From: Palsa-506 sp963709075
Lineage (GTDB): Bacteria; Actinomycetota; Actinomycetes; Streptosporangiales; Streptosporangiaceae
Assembly (NCBI GenBank): GCA_963709075.1
Contig: CAVPUY010000009.1
Span: 992,001-1,056,000, forward strand
DNA length: 64,000 nucleotides
Direction of reading: 5' to 3'
Both the position numbers and the translations under genes were made by a program. The notes beneath the pieces are model-generated. The model was not told where the DNA came from. It made no database searches and saw only the letters and a list, made by a program, of their open reading frames with translations. This document shows positions 29,485 through 38,257 of the stretch, one piece after another (the stretch's first letter is position 1; each line of letters begins with the position of its first letter).

Positions 29485-30543
29485 GTGTCAGCTAGCAGTG
29501 CCGAGCCGCCGGGCTCGGCGCCGGCCATTCTGGTCGAGGGCCTGAAGAAGTCCTTCGGCGAGGTCCGCGCCTTGCGCGGCATCGATCTGTCGGTGCCCCG
29601 CGGGACGGTGCTTGGCGTGCTCGGCCCGAACGGCGCGGGCAAGACCACGGCGGTGCGCATCCTGACGACGCTGCTGCAGCCGGATGAGGGGCGGGTGCTC
29701 GTGGAGGGCCACGATGTCGTGCGCCAGGCCGCTGCGGTGCGCCGTTCGATCGGGCTGGCCGGCCAGTCGGCAGCGATCCAGGAGGAGCTGACCGGCCGGG
29801 AGAACCTGGAGATGATCGGGCGGCTCTATCACCTGAGCAAGCCGCGTTCCCGCAGCCGGGCTGTCGAGCTGCTTGAGCAGTTCGACCTGGCCGATGCCGC
29901 CGACCGGCCGGCCAAGGGGTTCTCCGGCGGCATGCAGCGCCGCCTGGACCTGGCCGCTAGCCTGGTCGGGCAGCCCAAGGTCCTGTTCCTTGACGAGCCG
30001 ACGACCGGCCTGGATCCCAGGTCCAGGCTCGGCATGTGGGACATCATCCGGTCGCTGGCCGCCGCCGGGACGACGCTGCTGCTCACTACGCAGTACCTGG
30101 ACGAGGCCGACGAGCTTGCCGACCAGATCGTGGTCATCGACCACGGCCTGGTCATCGCGGCCGGCACGGCCGAGGAGCTGAAGGGCCGGGTCGGCGGGGA
30201 CGTGCTTGAGTTCACGGTGCCCGACCGGCAGCGGGTCGCCGACGCCGTCGCCGCGATCAAGCCGATCGGCGAGGGCGAGCCGCATGCCGACCCGGATACC
30301 GGCGTGATCAGCGTCGGTGTCGGCGGCCGCGGCTCGGCGGCGCTGATCGAGGCGGTCCGCGGGCTGGATGCCGCCGGGGTCGAGACGCGCGGCCTTGCGC
30401 TGCGGCGGCCGTCCCTCGACGACGTGTTCCTCGCGCTGACCGGGCACGCCGCTGAGGACGAACAGCCGGGGAAACGCCGCCGCGGCCGCGGCCGGGGCGG
30501 CAAGGACGCCGGCCGCGCGGACAGTGCGGAGGTGGCGTCATGA
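29485..30543 (+). CDS. ABC transporter ATP-binding protein, DrrA type
   Basis: A 352-residue DrrA-like ATPase. Walker A GPNGAGKTT, Q-loop GLAGQSAAIQEELTGRENL (the Q-S-A-x-x-E-x-L-T-G-R-E-N-L block typical of daunorubicin-resistance ATPases), signature FSGGMQRRLDLA, Walker B VLFLDEP, H-loop replaced by TTQYLDEAD as in the DrrA group. A C-terminal regulatory domain ends in a basic Arg/Gly/Lys-rich tail. GTG 29485 is chosen for AGGAGG six bases upstream; the longer reading from 29407 lacks a ribosome site. It overlaps the permease gene by four bases (ATGA). The pair likely exports a hydrophobic drug or lipid-like compound. Confidence 0.9.
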   Translation: MSASSAEPPGSAPAILVEGLKKSFGEVRALRGIDLSVPRGTVLGVLGPNGAGKTTAVRILTTLLQPDEGRVLVEGHDVVRQAAAVRRSIGLAGQSAAIQEELTGRENLEMIGRLYHLSKPRSRSRAVELLEQFDLADAADRPAKGFSGGMQRRLDLAASLVGQPKVLFLDEPTTGLDPRSRLGMWDIIRSLAAAGTTLLLTTQYLDEADELADQIVVIDHGLVIAAGTAEELKGRVGGDVLEFTVPDRQRVADAVAAIKPIGEGEPHADPDTGVISVGVGGRGSAALIEAVRGLDAAGVETRGLALRRPSLDDVFLALTGHAAEDEQPGKRRRGRGRGGKDAGRADSAEVAS

Positions 30544-31349
30544 CCGCCGTCGCCGCGCCGTCAGACACGCCGGGCCTGGTCACTCAGGCTCGCTGGGCGG
30601 TCAGCGACACGCTCACGCTCGCCCGGCGCAACCTGCTGGTCTGGATGCGGGTGCCTGCCTACATCGTGTTCACCGTGATCCAGCCGGTGATGTTCGTGCT
30701 GCTGTTCGCCTACGTCTTCGGCGGCGCGATCCCGGTGCAGGGGGTGCCAGGCGGCTACGTCGAGTTCCTGCTGCCGGGGATCATCGCGCAGACCGCGGCG
30801 TTCGCCTCGTTCGGCACGGCCATCGCGCTGGCGCAGGAGCTGAAGAAGGGCGTGATCGACCGGCTGCGGTCGATGCCGATGGCGCGCTCAGCGGTGCTGG
30901 CCTGGCTGGTCGCCGACACGGCCCGGATGCTCCTGACCATCCTGATCATCGTCGGGGTGGGCTACGGGGTCGGGTTCTCGTTCCTGAACGGCGCTGTCGC
31001 CGCCGTGGCCATGGTGCTGCTGGCCACCGTGTTCGGGCTGGCGATCTGCCTGATCGCGGCCTACACCGGGCTGGCCATCGGGGACGAGGAGTCGGTGCAG
31101 GCATTCGGCCTGATCTGGCTGTTCCCGCTCACGTTCGTCAGCTCGGCGTTCGTGCCGATCGCGACGATGCCGGGCTGGCTGCAGGCGTTCGCCAAGAACC
31201 AGCCGGTCACCTACGTGGTCGACACGATGCGGGCGCTGGCGCTTGGCGGCCCGGTCGAGGCGAACCTGCTGAAGAGCATCGCCTGGCTGGCCGGGATCTT
31301 CATCGTGTTCGGGCCGCTCGCCGTCCGCGCCTACCGCCGGGCCGCATAG
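30540..31349 (+). CDS. ABC-2 type permease, DrrB type
   Basis: A 269-residue integral membrane permease with six predicted helices: an N-terminal cytosolic segment (LTLARRNLLVWMRVPAYIVF), helix pairs around TVIQPVMFVLLFAYVFGG, LLPGIIAQTAAFASFGTAIA, FGLAICLIAAYTGLAI and FPLTFVSSAFVPIATMPGWL (the ABC-2 signature FVSSAFVP...MP.WLQ), and a last helix IAWLAGIFIVFGPLAVRAY. It is translationally coupled to the ATPase and forms a two-gene exporter operon. Complete and undamaged. Confidence 0.9.
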   Translation: MTAVAAPSDTPGLVTQARWAVSDTLTLARRNLLVWMRVPAYIVFTVIQPVMFVLLFAYVFGGAIPVQGVPGGYVEFLLPGIIAQTAAFASFGTAIALAQELKKGVIDRLRSMPMARSAVLAWLVADTARMLLTILIIVGVGYGVGFSFLNGAVAAVAMVLLATVFGLAICLIAAYTGLAIGDEESVQAFGLIWLFPLTFVSSAFVPIATMPGWLQAFAKNQPVTYVVDTMRALALGGPVEANLLKSIAWLAGIFIVFGPLAVRAYRRAA

Positions 31350-31493
31350 CGATCCCAGCGGACCTCCGGGCTGCTCTGACCGTTCTCTTGGCGTAACGTT
31401 GGTGCTGAGAGGCCTCCCGGGCCGGCCGGAGAGGGCGTTGAGTCCAGTCCCTGCTGACGCTTTCCTTTCTCAGCCGAAGGAACCAGCAGGTGA

Positions 31494-32246
31494 ATGATCG
31501 CTTTGACCGTGCGGGCAGAGGTACTTATTCGTGCCTGCGGTTGCGTCGCTGAGATGGCAGGCGACAGGCTTGGGCGGATACTGGCTGCGCTGTCTGCCGG
31601 GGAAGACGGGTGGTCCTCTGCCCGGCTGTGCGCAGTGTGCCCGGGGATCGTGGGAGTGACCGGTGCCGGGGTCATGCTCATGTCGGGTGACATCCCGCGC
31701 GGGTCGTTGAGCAGCACCGATGATGTTAGCCAGCTGATCGAGGAGCTGCAGTACACGCTGGGCGAGGGCCCGTGCGTGGATGCCTACGGCCAGGACACGG
31801 TGGTGGCCGAGCCTGACCTGGCGGATCCGGTGGCCCGCCGGTGGCCCGCGTTCACCCGGCCGGCGCTGCAGGCGGGCGTGCGGGCGGTGTTCGGGTTCCC
31901 ATTGCGGGTCGGCACGGTACGCCTGGGGGCGCTCAACTTCTACCGCGACCGGCCGGGCCCGCTGACCGACGAGCAGCATGCCGACGCGCTGGTCGTGGCC
32001 GACGTGGCCGCCCGCTGGGTGCTGGAGGCCCAGGCCGGGGCGCCACCGGATACCGTGGCGGGGGAGCTGGAGGCTGGCGCCGACTTCCATTTCGCGGTGC
32101 ACAACGCAGCGGGCATGGTGTCGGTCCAGGAAGGGATCGGTATCGCCGAGGCGCTGGTCCGCCTGCGGGCGTTCGCGTTCAGCAGCGATCGCCTGCTCGC
32201 CGATGTGGCCGATGACGTTGTCGCCCGCAGGCTGAGGCTGGGATGA
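31494..32246 (+). CDS. GAF and ANTAR domain regulator
   Basis: A GAF-ANTAR protein of 250 residues (230 if ATG 31554 is used). The GAF domain spans about 45-175 (VCPGIVGVTGAGVMLM, QYTLGEGPCVDAY, ALQAGVRAVFGFPLRVG, LGALNFYRDRPGPL). The ANTAR RNA-binding helices are at about 195-250 (AVHNAAGMVSVQEGIGIAEA, LVRLRAFAFSSDRLLADVAD). ANTAR proteins bind nascent RNA hairpins and antiterminate transcription in response to the GAF signal. In this copy the usual IEQAKGVL entry helix is divergent (VHNAAGMVSVQEG), so RNA binding may be altered. It precedes a second, canonical GAF-ANTAR gene by 46 bases. Confidence 0.83.
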   Translation: MIALTVRAEVLIRACGCVAEMAGDRLGRILAALSAGEDGWSSARLCAVCPGIVGVTGAGVMLMSGDIPRGSLSSTDDVSQLIEELQYTLGEGPCVDAYGQDTVVAEPDLADPVARRWPAFTRPALQAGVRAVFGFPLRVGTVRLGALNFYRDRPGPLTDEQHADALVVADVAARWVLEAQAGAPPDTVAGELEAGADFHFAVHNAAGMVSVQEGIGIAEALVRLRAFAFSSDRLLADVADDVVARRLRLG

Positions 32247-32292
32247 GCCCGCTCACCCGGCAGGCCGCCGTGCATTCCGGAGGTGAGTTGAG

Positions 32293-33024
32293 ATGTTCCA
32301 GGCAGCCGACGCGATGCGATCGGTGGCCGAGATGGCCGACACCCTCGTCGCCGACTACGACGTCGTTGACCTGCTGACCGAGCTCGCGGACCAGTGCGTC
32401 AGCGTGCTCGGCGTCTCCGCGGCCGGAGTGATGCTGGCCTCTCCGGAGGGCAGCCTCGGGCTGGTGGCTTCCTCCAGCGAGACGATGCGCCTGCTTGAGC
32501 TGTTCGAGCTGCAGGCCCAGGAAGGCCCCTGCCTGGACGCCTTCCGCACCGGGGAGCGCGTCGAGCACGAGGATCTGCGGGCCGAGTCCGGCCGCTGGCC
32601 GTCATTCTCCGCCGCCGCCCTCGGAGCGGGTTTCCGGTCGGTGTCCGCCCTGCCGCTGCGGTTTCGTGACGTCACCCTCGGCGCCCTGAACATGTTCAGC
32701 GTCACGCTGGCCCCGATGGCCGAGGCGGACGTCATCGTCGCCCGCGCCTTCGCGGACCTCGGCACCCTCAGCATCGTGCAGCATCGTGCCAGCGCCGGGG
32801 CACAGCGGGTAAACGAGCAGCTCTCTGCCGCCCTGACCAGCCGCGTGGTCATCGAGCAGGCCAAGGGCGTGGTCGCAGAGCGCGCCGGTGTCGACCTGGC
32901 CGAGGCTTTCGCCCGGCTGCGGGCCTACGCCCGCGATAACAAACTACGACTCACTGATGTCGCCGAGGCGGCCATCGACGGCACCGCCGATCCGCTGGCG
33001 TGGGCCCGTGTCGTACGTTGGTGA
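32293..33024 (+). CDS. GAF and ANTAR domain regulator (canonical ANTAR)
   Basis: A 243-residue protein with a GAF domain (ADQCVSVLGVSAAGVMLASP, ELQAQEGPCLDAFRTG, GAGFRSVSALPLRF, LGALNMFSVTLAPM) and a canonical C-terminal ANTAR (ALTSRVVIEQAKGVVAERAG, LAEAFARLRAYARDNKLRLT, DVAEAAIDG). GGAGGTGAG precedes ATG 32293. It is the second of two adjacent GAF-ANTAR genes and lies 37 bases before the large GNAT/acyl-CoA ligase gene, so all three may be one operon. Expected role: signal-responsive antitermination on target RNAs. Confidence 0.9.
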   Translation: MFQAADAMRSVAEMADTLVADYDVVDLLTELADQCVSVLGVSAAGVMLASPEGSLGLVASSSETMRLLELFELQAQEGPCLDAFRTGERVEHEDLRAESGRWPSFSAAALGAGFRSVSALPLRFRDVTLGALNMFSVTLAPMAEADVIVARAFADLGTLSIVQHRASAGAQRVNEQLSAALTSRVVIEQAKGVVAERAGVDLAEAFARLRAYARDNKLRLTDVAEAAIDGTADPLAWARVVRW

Positions 33025-33060
33025 AACGCGCCATTGCCGTCGCAGAACCGGGGGGGCGAT

Positions 33061-35736
33061 GTGAGCGCAGATGCCGAGCCTAACGTTTACGCTCTGCTGA
33101 CCGATGGCACCACGATCGAGATCAGGCCCGCGCGGCCCGATGACTTCGATGCGGTAAGGAACATGCACGAGAAACTGTCCCCGGACAGTCTCTACCTGCG
33201 CTTCTTCAGCATGAGTCCGAGCGCGGGCGAACGGGAGGCGGCCCGGCTCTGCCGTCCGCCCGCGCCGGACCACGTCTCGCTGCTCGCCCTGATGGATGGC
33301 GAGCTGATCGGCTGCGGCAGTTACGAGTGCGAAGATTCCCCGTCCCAGTCGGCCGAGGTCGCCTTCACGGTCGCCGATGACATGCACCACCGCGGCGTCG
33401 GCATGCTCCTGCTTGAGCACCTGATCTCGCTGGCCCGCAGCCGCGGCCTGCGCGCCTTCACCGCGGAGACGCTGAGCGAGAACGCGCTGATGCTGAAAGT
33501 GTTCGCCGACGCCGGGCTGCAGATGCACCGCGCCCTGGACGATGGCGTGTACAACCTCACGTTCCCGCTGCCCACCGGCGAGGAGGACGTCGCCCTCGGC
33601 ACCTACCGTGATGCGGTGGCCGGGCGGGAGCGGTCGGCCAACGTGGCCAGCCTGCGGCACGTACTGGCCCCGGCTTCGGTCGCGGTCATCGGCGCAAGCC
33701 GGCGGCCGGGCTCGGTCGGGCGGGCCATCCTGCGCAACATCGTGACCGGCGGCTTCCCCGGCCCGGTGTACGCGGTCAACCCGGCGGCGGCCGAACTGGA
33801 CGGGGTGCCCTGCGTCCCGTCGGCGGCCGCATTGCCCGAGCCAGTCGACCTGGCGATCATCGCCACGCCGGCCGCAGCCGTGCCCGGCATCGCCGAAGAA
33901 TGCGCGCGGCGGGGGGTCAAGGCGCTGGTAGTGCTCACGGCGGGACTCGACGGCGCCGGCCGCACGGAACTGCTGGGCATCTGCCGCCGCCACGGCATGC
34001 GGATGGTCGGGCCGGCCAGCTTCGGCGTGGCCGACACCCGGGCCGGCCTCAACGCGACGTTCGCGGCCCGCCATCCCGAGCCGGGAAGCGCTGGCCTCGC
34101 GCTGCAGTCGACCGGTGGCACCGGCTTCGTCCTGGTCGAGCACCTGTCGCGGATCGGCGTCGGGATCTCCTCGCTCGTCTCGCTGGGCGACAAAGACGAC
34201 GTGTCCGGCGAAGACATGCTGCTGTGGTGGGAGGCCGACGCGGCGACAAAGCTGGCCATGCTGTACGTGGAGTCGATCCAGAACCCGCCCAAGTTCGCCC
34301 GCACGGCCCGCCGTGTCGGTCGCAGCATGCCGGTACTGACCGTGATCGTGGGCCGGTCCACGACGGGCCGGCGGCTGGCCGGGGCTCGCGCCAGGGCGAC
34401 CACTCCTCTGCTCACCAGGCAGGCCCTGTTCGAGCAGGCCGGGGTGATCGCCACCGCGAACCTCGGCGAGCTGCTCGACACCGCGGCCCTGCTGGCCGCG
34501 CAGCCGGTGCCCGCCGGGCCCAGGGTCGCGGTGGTGTCCAACACCCGCGGCGCCGTGGTGCTCGCCGCCGACGCGTGCGGTGACGCTGGCCTGCAGGTCG
34601 CCAGCCTGGCCGGGAACACCCAGCGGGCCCTGCGGGACCTGCTACCCCGCGAGGCCACGGTGACCGGGCCGGTCGATACCACCCTGCTGATCGGCCCAGG
34701 AACCTTCCGTCAGTGCCTGGAGATCGTCGGCGCCGATCCAGGCGTGGACGCGGTGCTGGCGCTGACGACCACGAGCGCGCGCGGTGACCCGGTTCCCGAG
34801 GTGCCCGCCGCGCGGCTGCCGGTGCCGATCGCCGCCGCGGTGCTGGACCAGGTGGAAGTGGTCCGGCTGCTAAGGTCCCCGGGCGGGGACTCCGCCGCCG
34901 TTCCGGCCTATGCCTACGCCGAGTCAGCCGCCCACGCCCTCGGGCACGCCGCCCGCTACGGCATGTGGCGGGCGATCCTGCCCGGAAACGTGCCTGAACT
35001 CGACGGCGTGCGCCCGGACCGGGCGAGGGAACTGGTCGCGGAATTTCTGGCCGGCCCGGCCGGCGGCTGGCTGTCGCTGGACTCGACCGTGCAGCTCCTC
35101 GGCTGCTACGGCGTGCCGCTGGCCGACAGCATCGGGGTCGTAACCGAGGACAACGCCATCGCGGCGGCAGCACGGCTTGGCGGCCCGGTCGCGCTCCGGG
35201 CGGACGTGCCCGGCCTGGTGCGCGCGCGCGGCGCCGGCGCCCTGCTGATCGATCTGCACGGCGCGGACGAGGTCCGGCGCGGGTTCCGCTCGCTGCGGGA
35301 GGCTTTCGGCCACCGGCTGGCCGGTGTCATCGTCAAGCCGATGGTCACAGGCGGCGTCGAGGTGATGATCAGCGTGCTGCAGGAAGAGGCCGCCGGCCCG
35401 CTGGTGCTGTTCGGGGTCGGCGGTGCGGCCGCCGACTTGCTGGCTGACCGCGCGGCGCGGCTCGCTCCGCTCACCGACTCCGATGCCGACGAGCTGATCC
35501 GCTCCATCCGCTCCGCCGCGCTCCTGCTGGGGCGCCCTGGCGCCCCGGCCGCTGATCTCGCCGCGCTGCGGGACATGCTGTTGCGCGTCTCCCGGATGGC
35601 CGACGACCTGCCGCAGCTCGCCGAGCTCGAGCTGAGCCCGGTTTTCGCCCGCCCGGACGGCGTGCAGGCCGTCGATGCCCGGATCCGCCTTCAGGCCGCT
35701 CAGCCCGCGGACGCCCACCTCCGCCGGCTGCGCTGA
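33061..35736 (+). CDS. GNAT acetyltransferase fused to ADP-forming acyl-CoA synthetase (Pat-like)
   Basis: An 891-residue fusion. The N-terminal GNAT domain (about 10-165; IEIRPARPDDFDAVRNMHEK, YLRFFSMSP, AEVAFTVADDMHHRGVGMLL) is followed by a CoA-binding Rossmann domain (VAVIGASRRPGSVGRAILRN), a succinyl-CoA-ligase-like region (QSTGGTGFVLVEHLSRIGVG, SLGDKDDVSGEDMLLWWEAD) and an ATP-grasp C-terminus (GVIVKPMVTGGVEVMISVLQ). This is the layout of Pat/PatZ protein lysine acetyltransferases, where the synthetase half senses acetyl-CoA or a cofactor. In other actinobacteria the order of domains varies and cAMP-binding versions occur; none is visible here. GTG 33061 follows a G-rich ribosome site; GTG 33034 is the alternative. 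Likely controls acetyl-CoA synthetase activity post-translationally. Confidence 0.85.
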   Translation: MSADAEPNVYALLTDGTTIEIRPARPDDFDAVRNMHEKLSPDSLYLRFFSMSPSAGEREAARLCRPPAPDHVSLLALMDGELIGCGSYECEDSPSQSAEVAFTVADDMHHRGVGMLLLEHLISLARSRGLRAFTAETLSENALMLKVFADAGLQMHRALDDGVYNLTFPLPTGEEDVALGTYRDAVAGRERSANVASLRHVLAPASVAVIGASRRPGSVGRAILRNIVTGGFPGPVYAVNPAAAELDGVPCVPSAAALPEPVDLAIIATPAAAVPGIAEECARRGVKALVVLTAGLDGAGRTELLGICRRHGMRMVGPASFGVADTRAGLNATFAARHPEPGSAGLALQSTGGTGFVLVEHLSRIGVGISSLVSLGDKDDVSGEDMLLWWEADAATKLAMLYVESIQNPPKFARTARRVGRSMPVLTVIVGRSTTGRRLAGARARATTPLLTRQALFEQAGVIATANLGELLDTAALLAAQPVPAGPRVAVVSNTRGAVVLAADACGDAGLQVASLAGNTQRALRDLLPREATVTGPVDTTLLIGPGTFRQCLEIVGADPGVDAVLALTTTSARGDPVPEVPAARLPVPIAAAVLDQVEVVRLLRSPGGDSAAVPAYAYAESAAHALGHAARYGMWRAILPGNVPELDGVRPDRARELVAEFLAGPAGGWLSLDSTVQLLGCYGVPLADSIGVVTEDNAIAAAARLGGPVALRADVPGLVRARGAGALLIDLHGADEVRRGFRSLREAFGHRLAGVIVKPMVTGGVEVMISVLQEEAAGPLVLFGVGGAAADLLADRAARLAPLTDSDADELIRSIRSAALLLGRPGAPAADLAALRDMLLRVSRMADDLPQLAELELSPVFARPDGVQAVDARIRLQAAQPADAHLRRLR

Positions 35737-36141
35737 CCGCCCGGTCAGCTACCCGGGCCGGCCGCCTCGCACCACAGGCCCGCCGCCGGTCCGGGCCGGC
35801 CGCCTCAACCGGCAGGCCGCCTGCCGCTGAGGTCATCAGCTATGGCGGCAGGCACCGGCGCCGGGCGTCCCGTTTCGGATAATTCTGGCGATGGCCGATG
35901 CTGATCAGCAAGCCTCCGGCCATCGTGACGGAGACCAGCAGGCCCAGATCCCCGCGGGGTTCACCCAGGTCACAGAGCTTTCAGGCAGCCGCGCGGCTTG
36001 CCTTTCCGGAAACCGTTCGTTTACCGTGCCTTTGCACGCCGGACACGGCGCCGATACAAGCGTCGTGCAGGCTGGGCCCGATTCTGTCGGGATAGCCGGA
36101 CTTGCGGGACAACCCGGGCTCCGGGCAAGAGGGGAAGGGCA
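35737..36141. other. Intergenic, no supported gene
   Basis: About 400 bases with no convincing gene. An 84-codon ORF (35891-36145, plus) ends with a TTGA overlap of the next gene, but its third-position GC is roughly 60 percent, far below its neighbours, and it resembles nothing. The stretch from 35745 to 35835 contains short CGGCCGCCTC repeats. A promoter for the following small gene is presumably here. Confidence 0.5.
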
Positions 36142-36423
36142 TTGATCAAGACGACCAGGCCTGACCGCAACGATTTTGTCCGCGTTACCTTCGTGCTGCC
36201 AGCGGGCGAGCCGCCCGGCGCAGTATCGGTGGTGGGCGATTTCAACGGCTGGGATCCGTACGCGCACCCGCTGCGCCGCCGTGCGAACGGCACCCGCAGC
36301 GCCGTGATCAGCGTCCCGGCCAGCAGCACGTTCCGGTTCCGTTACCTCGCCGAGGGCGGCGTCTGGTTCGACGACGAAACCGCCGCCGGACGTGACTCCG
36401 CTGGTGCCGTCATTGAGCTTTAG
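36142..36423 (+). CDS. Small isoamylase early-set (CBM48/glycogen-binding fold) protein
   Basis: A 93-residue stand-alone E-set domain: VRVTFVLPAG, AVSVVGDFNGWDPYAHPLRR (the carbohydrate-binding GDFNxWdp loop of CBM48/AMPK-beta), STFRFRYLAEGGVWFDDETA. Actinobacteria carry such short proteins of unknown role, sometimes linked to glycogen or trehalose metabolism. The start is taken as TTG 36142 because GGGGAAGG lies directly upstream (36131-36138) and homologues begin with (M)IK; the longer reading from 35998 has no homologous sequence. Monocistronic. Confidence 0.75.
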   Translation: MIKTTRPDRNDFVRVTFVLPAGEPPGAVSVVGDFNGWDPYAHPLRRRANGTRSAVISVPASSTFRFRYLAEGGVWFDDETAAGRDSAGAVIEL

Positions 36424-36450
36424 CGTCCGGCCCGACGGCCGGCTGGCCGG

Positions 36451-36579
36451 TCACCCCGGGGCGTCGCCGCGGGCCAGCAGATCCCCCGGGCGCGGCGCGA
36501 CGGCTGGGTAGATCTCGGTGGCCGGGCTGCCCTCGGTGACGCCCCGCTGGACATCCATCAGCAACGCGGTTGCATCCAT
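36451..36579 (-). pseudogene. Internally deleted isochorismatase-like remnant
   Basis: ATG 36579, preceded by AGGAG on the minus strand, starts a 42-residue ORF. Its N-terminus (DATALLMDVQRGVTEG) is the opening strand with the catalytic Asp of isochorismatase-like cysteine hydrolases. It passes directly into EIYPAVAPRPGDLL, which in the family lies about 70-100 residues further on. The catalytic Lys and Cys are missing, so this is a deletion remnant. Confidence 0.5.
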
Positions 36580-36643
36580 CGGACGGTCCGCTCCTTTCCC
36601 GTCGTGACAGGCTACGGCCCGGCGGCATGCGAGCATTGGGGCG

Positions 36644-37120
36644 ATGGCGGAATTCCTGGTGAGACCGGCGCGGGCGGAGGATGCCCGGGCGATGGCGGAG
36701 CTTTTCGCGGCGGTGGCCGGCGAGCGGGACGCAATCGCGACCGAGCCGCCGGTCGATATCGAGGAGCGCGCGGCGCTGTTCGCGCGCAGCGCGGCCGGCT
36801 CGGTCGTCGCGGTCGGGCACGGCCGGATCGTCGGGATGCTGCACGTCGAGGCCAGCCGCCATGGCTTCGGCGAGCTCGGGATGTGCGTCGGCCGCGACTG
36901 GCGCGGCCGCGGGGTCGGGTCAGCGCTTGTCCAGGCGGCCATCGAGTGGGCCCGTTGCCAGCGGCTGCACAAGCTCTGCCTCGAGGTGTTCGCGCATAAC
37001 GCGGCCGCGATCGCGCTGTACCGCAAGTCCGGCTTCACCGAGGAAGGGCGGCGCAAGGAGCAGTACCGGCGGGCGAACGGCGAGCTGTGGGACTCGATCA
37101 TGATGGGCCGCGCGATCTGA
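36644..37120 (+). CDS. GNAT family N-acetyltransferase
   Basis: A 158-residue GNAT protein: FLVRPARAEDARAMAELFAA, VAVGHGRIVGMLHVEASRHG, ELGMCVGRDWRGRGVGSALV (acetyl-CoA pyrophosphate loop RGRGVG), KLCLEVFAHNAAAIALYRKS and GFTEEGRRKEQYRRANGELW. The ending resembles ribosomal-protein or L-amino-acid acetyltransferases such as the RimJ/YjcK-like group. Substrate unknown. Short GGGG before ATG 36644. Not clearly in an operon; the next gene starts 94 bases on. Confidence 0.87.
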   Translation: MAEFLVRPARAEDARAMAELFAAVAGERDAIATEPPVDIEERAALFARSAAGSVVAVGHGRIVGMLHVEASRHGFGELGMCVGRDWRGRGVGSALVQAAIEWARCQRLHKLCLEVFAHNAAAIALYRKSGFTEEGRRKEQYRRANGELWDSIMMGRAI

Positions 37121-37214
37121 GGGCCCGCTGCCAGCGTTACTGCGGGCGTGTTGTCCGGGTTCCCGGCCGTCCTGCCGCGGCACGCACCGCCCCTTACCCG
37201 GATAGGGTGCTGCA

Positions 37215-38135
37215 ATGACCGCGCCCAGGGTGGCCGTCGGCCCGGTCCCTCGCGATTCCGCATGCCGGGCTATCCGCAGTGGCGGCGGCGAGCCGGCCGG
37301 CGTCGACGCGGCGGCTGACGCGCTCGTCTGGCTCGATCCCGCCGATCTGGACGGGCTGCGCCGCGCGCTTGCCGTCGCCGGCTCGGCCCGCTGGGTCCAG
37401 CTCCCGCTGGCCGGCGTGGAGGCAGTGGCCGCTGCGGGGATCCTGGATCCCGCGCGGACCTGGACGTCGGCGAAGGGCGCTTATGCCGAGCCGGTTGCCG
37501 AGCACGCCCTGGCCCTCGCTCTGGCCGGACTGCGCTTGCTGCGCCAGCGCATCACCGCCAGGTCGTGGGGCGAACCGGCCGGGCAGAGCCTCTACGACGA
37601 GCCGGTCACGATCCTGGGCGGCGGCGGCATCGCCGCGAGCCTGCTTGCGCTGCTCGCCCCGTTCCGGGTCGCTGCCACCGTGGTTCGCCGCAGCGCCGAA
37701 CCGGTCGCCGGGGCGGCGCGCACGCTACCGCAGGCCCGGCTGCACGAGGCACTCGCCGGCGCCCGGGTAACCTTCCTGGCCCTCGCGCTGACGCCTGGCA
37801 CCGAGCGGGTCATCGGGCCTGCCGAGCTGGCGGCCATGCGGGCGGACTCATGGCTGGTCAACGTCGCCCGCGGACGTCACGTCGACACCGGCGCGCTGGT
37901 CGCGGCACTGCGGGACGGCGTGATCGGCGGTGCCGCGCTGGACGTCACCGACCCCGAGCCGCTGCCAGCCGGGCACCCGCTCTGGCAGCTGGACAACTGC
38001 ATCATCACCCCGCACACTGCCGACACACCGGAAATGGTCGAACGACTGCTGGCCCGGCGCATCCAGGACAACGTCGCCAGGTTCGCCGCCGGCCGGCCGC
38101 TGACCGGACTGGTCGACCCGGGGGCGGGCTACTGA
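37215..38135 (+). CDS. D-isomer-specific 2-hydroxyacid dehydrogenase
   Basis: A 306-residue NAD(P)-dependent dehydrogenase. The N-terminal catalytic part (ALVWLDPADLDGL, RWVQLPLAGVEAVAAAG) is followed by the Rossmann motif VTILGGGGIAASLLALLAPF, NVARGRHVDTGALVAALRDG (substrate Arg), ALDVTDPEPLPAGHPLW and the catalytic IITPHTADTPEM His. It resembles the short phosphoglycerate-dehydrogenase-like/glyoxylate reductase group. AGGG seven bases before ATG 37215 supports the start. Family role: interconversion of a 2-keto acid and a D-2-hydroxyacid. The following GST-like gene is 122 bases further. Confidence 0.88.
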   Translation: MTAPRVAVGPVPRDSACRAIRSGGGEPAGVDAAADALVWLDPADLDGLRRALAVAGSARWVQLPLAGVEAVAAAGILDPARTWTSAKGAYAEPVAEHALALALAGLRLLRQRITARSWGEPAGQSLYDEPVTILGGGGIAASLLALLAPFRVAATVVRRSAEPVAGAARTLPQARLHEALAGARVTFLALALTPGTERVIGPAELAAMRADSWLVNVARGRHVDTGALVAALRDGVIGGAALDVTDPEPLPAGHPLWQLDNCIITPHTADTPEMVERLLARRIQDNVARFAAGRPLTGLVDPGAGY

Positions 38136-38257
38136 GCGAGGACCAGCGGATCAGGCCGGGAGCTGGCGGCAGAGGCCGGCCAGCGGAACGTAGGCTGGAA
38201 ACCCCGGCGGCCGGCCAGGCCGGGCAGCGCGGAAGGTGCGGACGCGGAGGCAGCGAG

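Noticed and set aside
35891..36145. 84-codon ORF overlapping the small E-set gene by TTGA
   Set aside because: Third-position GC is far lower than in real genes here, no ribosome site, no similarity to any family I recognise.
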